From assembly GCA_022315425.1 (NCBI GenBank), contig JAIUPT010000040.1, forward strand, positions 868,001-932,000: DNA of 64,000 nucleotides. Reading direction: 5' to 3'. Below are positions 34,161 to 45,662 of this stretch, one piece after another. The notes below the pieces were generated by a model. It did no database searches and was not told the origin of the DNA. It was given only the letters and a program-made list of their open reading frames with translations. Within the stretch, counting starts at the first letter, position 1, and each line of letters opens with the position of its first letter. The position numbers were made by a program, and so were the translations under genes. The DNA comes from Pseudevernia furfuracea (taxonomy: Eukaryota; Ascomycota; Lecanoromycetes; Lecanorales; Parmeliaceae).

Positions 34161-35462
34161 TCATACGAGCAGTACTGCGTTGACGCAGCCGTCCATGTCG
34201 CAATTGTTCTTTGGACATCATCGTCAGTACGGACTCTCACTTGTTGTGTTTTTGAGACAAAGTGGAGAAGAGCTTACGGTTATCTGGGCATATCTGCCCC
34301 AGATTACTTTGCCGCCTGCCGTTACCATTCCTAGTTCACTGGTGGTGGTGTAAGTGTTGGATATGATGCATACCATTGTGGGGATGGGATGGGATGAGAG
34401 CGTACCTGACATTACATTCGATTATCGTGCCCTTACTGAGGACTCCCAACTGCGTGTACATGGGATTTTGCGGGTTCTGTGTATCGAGTCAGGACTTTGG
34501 GAGGTGTTTGAACGAGCGGGGAGGATTAGTTGATTACCTTCTTGACTGATATTATTGGGAGCTGAACGGTTACTATTGACGTCCTCCGAGTCAGCAAGTC
34601 TTTTTCACATCAGTGCAGCTTGAGATCCAATGGCCGTCTGGGAGTTAAAGGGTAGTAGAAAGGACTCTCAATTCTCTTTAGATGTTGCAACTCACCTTTG
34701 AGTTCGGGATGTGTAACATGAGCCTTCTTGTATCGTAAACCCATCGGCCGAATAAACCTCTCGTATTTGACAGGGCGGCGAGTGAAGTCAGGTCCAACTA
34801 CGAGTTCACGATTAGCATCGCCTCGCTTGCTGGAATATAGGCTTTGGCACGTACCAAAGGTTGGCTTGGTGATCATCCGCTTCCTGTAGGTCTAGAGTCA
34901 GCATGCTTTGCCACAGACAACCCAACAGGTCTCTTTGCGGACACCCCGGGAAATATCTTACCATCCTTTCTTAGCAGTCTTCTTCCCCGTCTTCACGACC
35001 TTGAACATCTCCTCCTCGGATATCCCCTTCACCTTCGGCAACGGCACACTGAACTTGGCCGCCGACTCTTTCCGCTTGTTCTTAATCGCACTCGACAATG
35101 CTTTTGCATTGGTCGGCTGACTCCGATCGAGCAGGTACTGAGGTAAAGGCGTTGAAGATGGCTCTTGGGGGCCTGCTGATTTGACATTGCTCTCCTCCTT
35201 CTGCCGGATCTGCTTCTTCATCTGTATCTTTTCATGGTGCCTCTTCTTCTGGTAGAGCTTCGCCCGTAGGCCGGTGAAGCCCTGGGAGTCTTTGGCGACT
35301 TTGTGGGCTTCTCGCGCCGTGCGCTTTCGAACTCGTTCGTCATGGTCGAGTCTGCGAAGAGAAATTTAGTGGAAGTGGAAGAGGGTGGGGGGGGGGAGAT
35401 GGCAGAGGCAACCTTTTGCCATGCAGCTTTGTGTGCCGATCGATGTATTCATTTTGAGGCAT
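34161..35462 (-). CDS. nsa2: Ribosome biogenesis protein Nsa2
   Basis: Eight exons rebuild the whole 261-aa family protein: 35462..35413, 35351..34962, 34883..34855, 34797..34696, 34572..34538, 34476..34406, 34338..34278 and 34208..34161. All seven introns are GT...AG with phases that fit. The product begins MPQNEYIDRHTKLHGKRLDH, contains QYLLDRSQPTNAKALSSAIK, KRMITKPTFVGPDFTRRP, PMGLRYKKAHVTHPELK, VQLPIISVKKNPQNPMYTQLG, GTIIECNVSELGMVTAGGKV and ends NCDMDGCVNAVLLV. Nsa2 is a nuclear pre-60S assembly factor needed for 27S rRNA processing. Exons of 29 and 35 nt make this gene easy to mis-predict. Confidence 0.92.
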
Positions 35463-36769
35463 TGTGGTGGCTTCTCAACACTTGCAGTAATATCACACAT
35501 TAATGTTCGAAGAAACCTCCCACTTCTATCGGCAAATATTACTTGTGTTCTGGAGAAAAGATGTGCCACTGCGAAATCTTGGCGCTTCCCTAGCGTCATC
35601 TTACATCTGTAAGGCTGACTGCAATTTATTTGTACGTCGTGAGGGCCAAAATCTCCTTGATCTTCCATCAAGATGAGGCATGAATCGTGAAATGTTCAGA
35701 ATTAGAAAAACAGTCGAGTAGCGTCTTTATTTCTGCTGTATTCATCGATTGCTTAAGTGTTTTATTGTTTCGATTGCCACCTTGCCTGCGATCGAGGCAA
35801 CCTCACTTGTTCTAGTAACCATTTATTACACTAACATACTTCATATCAGAATGTTTGGAATCATCAAGAGCAGGGTGAAGGGAAAGTTTGTGAATTGCGC
35901 GAATCACAAGAATGTTGCACTATTGTACAATATCATCGAGATCGCCGGCAGCAGCGACAACCTCGACAAATATGCTTTAGGCTGTGATATATGATTTGGC
36001 ATGTAGCTTCATGCAGACATGGTGTCCCATAGACAAGGCAACTCATTTGGAATGGTTGACTATCCATCACGGTGGCGTTCCTTTTAGTAGCATGTTGAGT
36101 CTTCCGCTCCCCAACGCTGACCTCGCACACAGCCGTCCCTGTACCTATTCCTTTTCGGATTACGCAGGCAAGTCAAATGCGCCGTGCAATACCTATATGC
36201 TGTTCTAGCGTATGATCCGAATGAGACTGATTTCCTAAGGCTCATGGCCAAAATTCGACTTCAGCTTTGGGATGCGCTCCATCTCTCGAGACCCTTGTGG
36301 ACTGGCGGTTCCCCATTACCAAGTTGAATTGCGTCTGTCACGTATTTGTATATTCTATCAGGATTGTACCGCGCTTCATTCATTGGATCCTCAGCAGGCA
36401 CCAAGCTTTCCTAGTGGCAACTGAGGAGAGACTGCGGCGAAGTGGGGCGCTGAAGGATGAGGCTAGCTAGAATCATGCTCCAGATGCGAGACAAGGCTAT
36501 AGACTTGGGCAGCATTTGCCTTTTAATTTTCTCAATCTTACACCTCAGGTCGCGAGGCTTCCGTCACCCAAGTCTACAATGCTTCTGTAAACATCATTGC
36601 ACCTCACGGAAGTTGCAGCAGACTCTAGATCTGCGTATCTCTCTTCTGAAAATGCGTACGCAACATCACGCAGCTGTTTAAGTTCTGTTCGAGCGCTCAA
36701 CCTGTATGGCATTCCTCTAGTATATCCCGCCTTTGGCACTTATTTGCAGCTATGTGCGTTGATTGTTGA
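35463..36769. other. Gene-poor interval 1.3 kb
   Basis: AT-richer DNA between nsa2 and the RfeG-like gene. It must hold the nsa2 promoter and probably the unlocated first exon of the next gene. No other gene is supported. Confidence 0.4.
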
Positions 36770-39764
36770 AAGGTGAAACTTGTGACCAAGAAGAAGTCCA
36801 TAATCCAAATTGCAGACGTCGGCTTTCGTCTCAGCGTTAAGTTATTTGCCTTTGCCGAGACCGTTGCCAGCGCCGACAAAGCCATCGTCTTTACCTCAAA
36901 GGATGTGTCGCTCACATCCTCCGTGCTCAAAGAAGTTGGCGAAGTCCTCAGGAAAGATCAAACATTCCGTACGTATTCCCCAGAGGCCATCAAAACGGCC
37001 ACCGCCATCGTCACAGAATGTTCAGAAGTGTTCCAAGAGATGGAAAGGGCTCTCGTAGAAAAAGTGCCCAATATCAGCTTGAAACGCTGAGACAAGACGT
37101 CAAGGGTTACCATGGCGCTGGAGCGTTTTAAATGGCCTTACTTGCAGCCAAAATTGCAATTACTTCGAAGCAATCTGGACAGGCTCAGATCTACCTTGTT
37201 GGTAATGCTCAATGTCATCACATACCAAAGACTATTGAGGCATGTTCTTGACCTCCTTTGAATAAAAAATACATTGACGCTTTCGCAGCACAGAGCCTGC
37301 GTTAGTCCACGCCAGTCAAACAGCCCTCATTCGAGACCTGAACGATTCTAAAGAAAAGCATATTCGGAAGTATGAAAAGCTCAAGCGCAGCATTACGGAT
37401 GCAGAAATCCCAAATCCCAGATCTTTCAGCGTTTCAGAAGAGTCCCCAGCACCCTCCAACGCCCACGCTGTTGGCATTACAAGAGGGACCTCGTCACAGG
37501 TTCGAGAAGATGAAAGAGGAACGCCATCAATAGCGGACTTCAACCAGGAGAAAGAGACGAAAGTGAAATATGTGGATCATCTGATGTCCCTTTTCGAACG
37601 CTTGATCATAGAAGTGGACACCCCAGCGTACCAGATTGGTCTACTCAGCCGGTACAGAATCAGAGCTCACGTTTACACAGCTCGTTTAAGCGAAATTAGC
37701 CGGCTGAACCACCTACACGGAAAGGCCGTGATAGACCAGACTCTGAAGGTTCCTGATTTGATTTGGGGGACCATGTAACGTCAGCAGATCGCCAAGAAGG
37801 GGACATCACAGAGCGGAAGCGGCGAAGAGAGGATCATGAGAGCTCTGCTCAAGTTCGCAAGACCAGAAGAGATACACTCAAACCTAGCCGAGGCTTAACC
37901 TCGATACGCGATGGGCTGAATGTATATTGGGTCGAGGGAGCTGGTGTTCATCGAGAGGTACTACAAGAGTATACCTGCCAGTTTCTGGGGCCAGAGGCTC
38001 GTTCAAGGCCCCTTACTTACAACGTACAATGCTGCCCTTTCAGATCAACACGATTGCACTGATCATATACAGGGAATTTCGGGCTATGAGGTGACGTCGG
38101 TATGGCCATTTACGCCTGTCAGTAATTACTATATTCGAGCTCTCTCCCTTCGCTCGTCTAAGCCAACCTCTATTATAGGAACAACTGAAGGACCTTATCT
38201 CGATGTCTCAAACATACGCTTCAGGGAATCGTGAGATGAGGCGTAGAAGTCAAAGTGAGAAAAGAAAGTCACGTTGTATCCAGCTATGCTAATAGGCTCA
38301 GATGTTTACTTTGCAGAGAGCCAGGCAAGCCGGCGCCAGGAACTGGGGACAGGTGCAGGAGAAGCAATGCCTGCTTCACAACCCGCATACTCGACCGAGG
38401 CTAGATCGACCACATATCCAGGATCCGTGTATCCGTCTGGATCCATAACCCCAGGACATCTAGGTTCCGTCAGACCTAGCACCAATGATTCGAATTATAC
38501 CTACGGATATGAGTATACCAATCCAGCACCCACATATCCGAGTGCAGGAGGAAACAAGGACCCTAGAGAGGGAGCTAGGACATACTCTTATGCAGGTCCT
38601 AGGGACAACATATTGGATCCCAGAGACCTCAGGTTGGATCCCAGAGACCCCAGGATGGACCCAAGAGACCCCAGGTTAGATACACGCCTGGATCCCAGAA
38701 CCATACCTAGCTATCCTTCCTATGTGAGCTCCCCGGGGGATGTGTCATGGTATGAAGCTGTCGGTGATCCTGGAGCCTGTGATTACATTTTAATACCATC
38801 CCTTCAGTCTGTTGAGGTCGGGTCATCCACTCCTTCTGGAGTTGTGCCACGTGGTTACAACCCCCGTGATGCCCCTCAACGGAGAGATGGCTACAGGATT
38901 GAGCACATCTGGGAGGAACGTGGATTTTCTGGGAATCTACCTATGCAAGATATCAAGAAGAGCAGGTCCGGCCACGTAGCGGGCGATACACACAGGTCCG
39001 AACCAGTCGGAGAAAAACACAAGAGCCGGCCAGTGCAGGGATTTGGAGGGCAATCGGTCGAAAGGGATCGTTGTTCCGTCCCAAAGTTGCACTCGAAGGA
39101 AGACCTGCTCCAGCCTTCCGCAGAAAAATCCGACGCCACCCCAGATGAGGAGTCTGAACGGTCAGGCATAACATCTTTAGACGATAATGCAGTACGTTGA
39201 CAGTCCCCTAATGTCGCTTGCTACTTTCGTCGTAGCTCTCTTATCCCCCCTTTCCCGAGACTCTCCTCCCCGCCATGACCCCGATCGGCCCAAAATTTCT
39301 CGCACTCACCGCTCTCGCGAGTATAGAATCTTGAGAGCTGACTTTCAAAGACAATACAATCGCCTCAGCGCCATTCATCTCCCCGCCGCTCTCGTTCACC
39401 TCCAATTTCCCGTCGAAGAGGCTACCGTCGCCGGTCTCCACCTCTTCCTCGCGCCGCTCGTGGACCGTCGCACACCAGCGAGCCTGACCCTCCTGCGCAC
39501 AGCGGCGACGGCCGCAAGCCTGACCAACATGCCGCACCATCTCCTCACCGTGAAGGCTACGATCATTCCTACGCCCCCGATGAGTATGATCGTCCGAAGC
39601 TTGATGATACCAGCGCATCGCGTTCGCCTTCTGGACTTCCGACGGACGACAGCCGGGAAAATGACAGCCAAAAGGCGTTGGAGGACCTGCTGGCTTTGTG
39701 GGCACCCTTACCCACCCGCCGGCGAGGGACACTCGTCGATGGCGATCTAAGGCATCTGCGATAG
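36770..39764 (+). CDS. Fungal N-terminal helical domain + RfeG-like domain protein (5' end unresolved)
   Basis: Proposed exons are ~36770..37239, 37289..37774, 37828..38023, 38073..38117, 38179..38272, 38317..39191 and 39351..39764, all in phase. The first part (SIIQIADVGFRLSVKLFAFAETVASADKAIV) is the helical domain that opens many fungal NLR-like and related proteins. Exons 3-5 give GLNVYWVEGAGVHREVLQEY, GPEARSRPLTYN and GISGYEVTSVWPFTPEQLKDLISMSQ, resembling the RfeG-type domain. The tail is Tyr/Pro/Asp-rich, then Arg/Ser-rich, and ends near LEDLLALW. Oddities: no initiator ATG located, an in-frame TGA at 37088 unless a 42-nt intron (37055..37096) is spliced, a GC-AG intron at 37240, and two AAG acceptors. 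It may be functional or slightly decayed. Confidence 0.55.
38613..38675 (+). repeat. 21-bp tandem repeat, three copies (coding)
   Basis: Three near-identical 21-bp units encode LDPRDLR, LDPRDPR and MDPRDPR inside exon 6 of the RfeG-like gene; a partial unit follows (LDTRLDPR). The unit starts TTGGATCCCAGAGACC. Confidence 0.8.
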
Positions 39765-42172
39765 TTTTTTTAGCCCGGAAAGGCCGGCGACGGCATCTAG
39801 ATACGTGCCGACGGCGCCCCCGTTGAGCCGCGGATCGGCGTTGTGGCACTGTGCGTCCGGATCATCCAAAAATTGCGAGAAGCATCATTGTGGTAGCATT
39901 TGCGAAGACGACGAAATACCCTTTCGGGGCCACATGTTCGGCCCCAGCTTAGATCGGGAGTCGTTTCACCAACAAAGTACATTCTTAAAGTCATCTCATG
40001 CGCCATAGAGGATTTGGTGGATGGCCAATCCGGTGTTCCGTCTGCTGTTACTTCGCAATGATATCTCAATCAAAGAGGCAACAGCAGAGAATATTTGCCT
40101 CATATTTGTATCGGCGTTGTAACGGTTTGGAAAGAAACACTTTCCTTCCATGGCGTCAGCAGAACGCCAGGTACAGTGTAGAGGTAATCTTCCAGCTTGG
40201 CATAAAGTAGGAAACAGGAGCGATAGTGAGAGAGAAAGAAAAAAAAGAGGGACGACACCTGCGTCTGACTGCACATCATTGTGAAGCACGATGGCTTTGT
40301 AAACATCTCAAGGTGTTAGCTCAGAATGCCCTGTGCCAATAACGATAAGAGGACCCTTCGGGGCGGCTATGCTCCGGGCTCTCGCTCCGTCAGTAATTTG
40401 GGTCTTGAAAGACCAGCGGGCATTGTTCCCCAAATACTACAAAGGATGCCAATGACATCAAGCTCGTGAAGGAAAGTCGTGGACGCTACATCACAGGTCT
40501 AATGCTCATCGTCCGCGTGGACATCCATTCGTCGTCAACATACTCGCCGTATCGGCAAGAGTAGCGCTGTCCACTAACCCCGATCGGCGAAGGTTTTTCG
40601 GGCTGATCTTTTTGCAAGCAGGTGTCGGAGAAAAGGGGCTGCAGATTCTTGGTGGGGCCGTGCTTCGGTGGAACACTCTCCGAAATTGCCACGATTCGCT
40701 TCGTAGCAAGACAAGAAGAAAGGGTTGGTGTGTGAGCGACTGCAGATGGATATGGGCCTTTAGAAAAAATAAATCGACAAGCTGGATCCAGGGAAAACAA
40801 TATGGTCGGCAGGCGAATTCACAGTTACTTCGATGTAATAAGAATGTTTTTGCTGTGATTGCTGGGGGGGAACATGCTCTATCGCTACTTTTTAGGTTGG
40901 ATGATGAACAATAATGTCCAATTCATGCAGCCAAGACCACGTTCAGTCACCGATTATGGGGCTATGTATAGTTGGGCTTTTTGTACTTAGTATTGCCCAG
41001 GCTGGGCGTCAGATCGTCGACTCACTGAAACATCTTTCACTTGTGGATGAGCGGAGGTGCATCCTTGGTAGTTGCTGCTACCGCATAAATCCCCTTTGTA
41101 TACCGAGGCTGATGGGGATTACTGACGCTTGAGACCTCAACGGTGTCGAACTTTGCGCGCGGCTCAAGTCTGGCCTTACTGGATCTACGGTTTTAAAGCT
41201 CACGTTGCTCACGAAGGATTTCGACGTGGGTTTTGGCGACGATGGAGGTAGCTTGTCCGAAGATGAAAATAGATATCTTCATGGTTGGATGTGAGTATGT
41301 GCTGTTAGCTATCGAGAACTACATTGTAGAAATAAAGAACATCGAGGTTTGACTTTTACTTCGATTTTGATCTCGTTGACAGTATGAAGACATTTGTGAA
41401 ACTGGGCGTCCTATCTAGCTACACTTATATATGTCAAAGCGAGAATACTCTCGGCTTGATAAGTCCTATGTGGATGTGATTAGATCGCTGCATAAGACGA
41501 CGATGATTCATCGACTGATTGAGACCACCTCAAATGGAAGCGCCAAACAAACCCCGCGTGTAAGGGGGAGCTGGTCTAAGCTAATGACCCAGCGGCCTGG
41601 CAGAGACGCCCGAACTTGGGTGGAGATGGATATGCTCGAGATTCTGACTGCATGAAGGGTAGCGTTGGTCGATATGGTACGTAGTAGTCATGAAGGCCGA
41701 AGGCATTGAGTTCAGACTAACCGTATTTCTTATATCTACTTATCCCGACTCCAGGTTTCGAAGAAGCTAGTAGACCATGTTGGTTCGCTGCCAGAGTAAG
41801 TTCGGTCACCACCGTCTTTCCAAATGGTTGCCGTAAGAACTCATCCAGAGCTGGCGATATTCTGAGATGGCGTCCGCGAATCTGCTACTCGACGATGGGT
41901 CTTGTCTGCTGATCCGAGCATGTTAAATAAAGCGAAGTCGACTAACACACCCATGCTACAAAGAGACTGAGGTCGTAACATATCGAGCCGGAAACGTTAG
42001 GATGAAACAGAATGTATTCTCAAATTGTTGAGAGACAAGCACCCACCAGACCTGCAAAACTCGGGTCTGCTAGCCCGATGTTCAGCTGCCCAATCAAAGT
42101 GCGAAGCAGAAAAGTGATAGACTTTCACCAGCAAGCGAACTTGATTGCTGACGATGGGGCCCAATCACGACG
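39765..42172. other. Gene-poor interval 2.4 kb
   Basis: No ORF in this stretch looks like a protein: they are short, overlap in all frames and have no recognisable motif. No terminal repeats were spotted. Confidence 0.45.
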
Positions 42173-43743
42173 TTACAAGTTGTACTGTATAGCATTGAAC
42201 TTATGCAAGACTGACAGTCTCCAATTCAGCGAATCTCCCATGTTCGCCAGCGGTTTGGTGAGCTTGATCGAAGGCGAGATACTGCGATTTCTGCGACGGC
42301 GTGCAGCAAGTGTCTTGCCGCCTTTCCAAGTCTCTAAAGATGATAGTGGTAGAGGCTTTTCTGCTGGGGAGTGGGGAGCCGCGTCAGGAGTAGAGCTCTC
42401 AGGCAACAAGGCGATGGGGTGCAATTGAGGTGTCTCCATGTTCAAAGCACTTTTCAAGGCGATTTGACCGCCTTCGAACTCTTGCGGTGCATTTTCGACT
42501 GCTGTGTCTTCGAGTTCAAACCTTTCGTCCTGTTCGGAAGCCTCCTCACCAATTCTCTCAAGCTCTTTCGGACTTTGTGGCATTACTGCCCCTTCCGTGA
42601 AGACTGGCGGAGAGTGAGGCGTAGCGATCGTAAAGCGTCTGTATATCAGATGTCCGGTGAATTTTGATTGTGCGTACTGATTTGTATATTGACCGTTGAA
42701 GTAGGCGGTTCGTATGAAGGCGCTTTTCTGTGTCCGATGTCAGTGTTTGGTCCTAAAATTCGGGCTTAGTCCATCCATATGTACCTTGGCTGATGGGTTG
42801 TACCACGCGTCCAATGAAGTGGCAGTGGTTGCGGACCCTGCATTGTCGGGCCTGTACCGGTGATGATTCCAAAGCTCCATAGAAGATATGGGGAGCGCGA
42901 TAGCGGAGACATTGCTAACGTCTGACAGACTGAGGCCTGACAGGCATGAAGGGCCATATGACGAGGTCGACGATTTGGAGAATCTGATTTGATTTAGGCC
43001 AGCTCTTTTGTAAACTGGTGACGTTTCGAGTTCTTCCTCGAAGGCAAATCTATAGTAGGTTTTTCGGCTGACGGCACGGCTTTCGGTTCCTTCGCTTTTG
43101 GCGGTATCATTTTGGGAGCTACGTAGCGAGGCGGCCAAAGCTGGATGCATTCTTTCCAGATTCTTTAGCCGGGAAGCCATGTTGACATTTGTCTTTAGCA
43201 CTTCCTGCACTAATTTGGTGAGGTCGCGCATGGAGGCTTCCGCCCAATCCATCGATGTACTAGTGGTGATAAATCGTCAGCATTGCTGGATCAGACGGAA
43301 TAGACACCCGCTGACCAAGTTAAAATCGTCAGCATGAAATTCAATGATGCCTTTGAGGCCTGGAGTCGTGCGAGGATTTTCGAGATAGCAGACTCTTTGG
43401 ACGCCCATTTCACTCGATCTATAAATCGCATGTGCTCGCCAGTCTTCAACGATTCGAGAGTCTGCTCAAGCTCCGAAAAGATTGAGACGCAGTCTGTGAA
43501 CACAACGATGACTTGTTCAATCATAATAAGAGATCTTCGGGACCTAGCCGCTTCTTCATTCCCTATCAAGAAACCTTGCAACTGACACAGGCACGCATAG
43601 ATGCCTGTGACTTCCATAAGGACTCCCCGTGCATATGTGGATGCTCCATTTGCACCATCGATAAAAGTCTTTAGCAGACGCGAAACTTGTATAGCTGCGG
43701 TGGTAATCCCGATTATCGAGGCCGACAGTGACAGAGGGTCCAT
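42173..43743 (-). CDS. Protein with MDPLS-type fungal NLR N-terminal domain
   Basis: Exons 43743..43316, 43259..42785 and 42727..42173 give 485 aa; introns are 56 nt (GTCAGC...CACTAG) and 57 nt (GTACAT...ACACAG). The start MDPLSLSASIIGITTAAIQVSRLLKTFIDGANGA is the N-terminal domain that precedes NACHT or ankyrin modules in many fungal NLR-like proteins. The helical bundle continues to WASKESAISKILARLQASKASLNFMLTIL and into a predicted coiled region (MRDLTKLVQEVLKTNVNMASRLKNLERMHP). The rest is Ser-rich and acidic with no NACHT, WD or ankyrin repeats, and ends in a basic/hydrophobic tail (ARRRRNRSISPSIKLTKPLANMGDSLNW). It is therefore a stand-alone N-terminal-domain protein. The function is unknown. 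Confidence 0.65.
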
Positions 43744-44885
43744 ATCTGATGAGAGTCGAGATTGTAGCAAAAGATAGAGCTCTGAGCGATGGAAATGCAA
43801 GAGAAGAAATTCGTAGACAGGAAACAGAGAAGGATTCCTACGCCACGTCATAGCCGCCCGAGCTACCGATCCGTAGGGTGTGCCTTGCAGCCTTGCAGCC
43901 TTGCAGCCTTGTCGCCTTGACGGTCGTTTTCCCCATTATTATCAGGCAGTGCATACATGTTGGACGGCTGCAATGACGTATACTGCCGAGTAGCCTTTCC
44001 GTAATCTGCACCTAAGCAGTTTCTTGCGTGCCAATCCATTCTTGTTCACCTCCTCCCGCCAAGCAGTCAGAATAGGTGGCATTTGCTACGGTCTAGATTC
44101 CTGGCAAAATGACGGAGATGATCAAGCAACCAAAGGAAAGGCTGAGGTCGGTTTTCGGGAACCCTTGCCCCCAATAATTCGATTTGTAGCCTTTGATCGT
44201 TACAGAATACAGAGAGTCGTAATGGATAAAATCGCAAAGGCAATAGATAGCCTGGCTCAACAATTGGATTGCTAGACCTGGATGACTGGGAGAGTGCCGT
44301 GCCACAAAGTCAGGTTTCAGGGCATGATGTGCAGCCCATCCCAAGAAAATGGGCTAATGATCATGAGAATGACCTCGAATAAGTGAAAATACCGTTCAAA
44401 TACGGGTTAGGAGCACCAGTTCTCTGAGAAGAGTGTGAAGACCGACACTTTAGGGACAATCAGACAGATGATTCAGCCGGCGATGAGGAGAGTGGCCACG
44501 ATAAAAGCGAAGGTGAAAGTCAGGATGAAAGTGATAATAGCGAAGGTGCTGAACGAACAACGGTCGCTGAAAGTGAGTATGTAGGTTGTGGTTATGGCGT
44601 TGGGACAGAGGCCCTAAGGTGGTTGCTGCAGAAGTTGGGTTTGTAGAATGCATATTGCATATGTAGACAGCGTTTTTGGGGGCTTTGGGTAGGACCCGGT
44701 GCGGTTTGTTTGCCTGATGATCTGCTGTAGAACCTTACTTTTCGATTGATGCTTGCTCTGTGCACGTTATCTTTAGAATTTTTTAGACTAATGAAACCGC
44801 TAGAATGAACCCAAGTAGTTGTTAGCATCCCCGTAGATCACCACCAAGTTTCTGATGGAGTAGATGCCGACTGTAGGTCTGGGTG
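43744..44885. other. Gene-poor interval with tandem octamers
   Basis: 1.1 kb between the NLR-N-domain gene start and the F-box-like gene stop. It contains the octamer array listed separately and no supported gene. Confidence 0.4.
43883..43922. repeat. 8-bp tandem repeat (CCTTGCAG)
   Basis: Three perfect CCTTGCAG units (43883-43906) are followed by two diverged ones (CCTTGTCG, CCTTGACG). The array lies about 140 bp upstream of the minus-strand start at 43743. Confidence 0.8.
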
Positions 44886-45662
44886 CTATTCGAGGTCCGT
44901 ATGATAACCATCTGAAAAAACCATTTGAAAGAGGCGAGCGCGGGGAGCCTCCGCTTGGGTTGCTTTGCTCATGTTGGGCTCAAATATCTCCGCCTTCCTG
45001 AACCTTTGTCCTACGGTGGATGCCCTCACTCTTCTTTCACTGATGGCCTCGCTGGCATTCTTTTCTTTCACCTGCACCCGATCGTCAATTAAGGCTTTTC
45101 GGGGAAGAAGTTGACTAACTGGAAAGTTGATGGGAATTTGGCCTGTTGTGTAGTAATACTCCTCTTCGGCAAGGACGGCGGCAAAGAGAGCTCTCCAATG
45201 GACTTCAAAATCACCATTCGCATGGAAGAAGATCCCAGGCAAAGCGATGTCATCGGATGGCCTCCACAACTCTACAACATAACTGGGTCCGAAAAAACCC
45301 CCTCCATTGTGCATCTGTTTGAGGAATTTTGCCTCATTGTCATCTTTTGCTCGGAACAATGCCTGGGCTCTATCCACAGAAATGCGATTGTAGAAAGTCT
45401 GTACTTGGTGATCTCGAAATTCAATTCTTGAGTTTCGATTGAAGCCTTGGCTGGTGGTTATGTCGAAGAGTAGAGAGGTGCGGGGGAGGTAGTCTGCGAT
45501 GAAGAGTTCTTCGACCTCGTGCTTGAAATGCTTGGAGACCCCACGGCATCCTCTCCACAATTTGATGAGGTCCTGGCGTTCCGTACCGAAGCTGTGCAAC
45601 ACAATTCTCCAGATCTCCGGTGGAAGGGCTATGGTACAAGCCGTGGTATGTTCGAGAGCCAT
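44886..45662 (-). CDS. F-box-like fungal protein
   Basis: A 258-aa intronless ORF beginning at the ATG at 45662 (MALEHTTACT). Residues ~11-60 form an F-box-like motif: IALPPEIWRIVLHSFG, LIKLWRGCRGVSKHFKHEVEELFIADYLPRTSLLFDI. A variable domain with FGPSYVVELWRPSDDIALPGIFFHANGDFEVHWRALFAAVLAEEEYY follows, then a basic C-terminal tail (KALIDDRVQVKEKNASEAISERRVRAS). The pattern matches a large fungal family of F-box-like proteins of unknown substrate; a role in SCF ubiquitin ligases would be inference. Codon use is unremarkable. The surrounding region is gene-poor with relics, so it may be a recent or accessory gene. Confidence 0.6.
   Translation of the reverse strand: MALEHTTACTIALPPEIWRIVLHSFGTERQDLIKLWRGCRGVSKHFKHEVEELFIADYLPRTSLLFDITTSQGFNRNSRIEFRDHQVQTFYNRISVDRAQALFRAKDDNEAKFLKQMHNGGGFFGPSYVVELWRPSDDIALPGIFFHANGDFEVHWRALFAAVLAEEEYYYTTGQIPINFPVSQLLPRKALIDDRVQVKEKNASEAISERRVRASTVGQRFRKAEIFEPNMSKATQAEAPRARLFQMVFSDGYHTDLE

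Noticed and set aside
37763..38062. Separate gene starting at 37763
   Set aside because: The start would be TTG; the frame is better explained as an exon reached by a splice from 37774.
39187..39750. Frame with RDSPPRHDPDRPKISRTHRSRE as coding
   Set aside because: The neighbouring frame 39351-39764 joins in phase to the exon ending at 39191 and has a more natural ending; the first frame is then mostly intron plus shadow.
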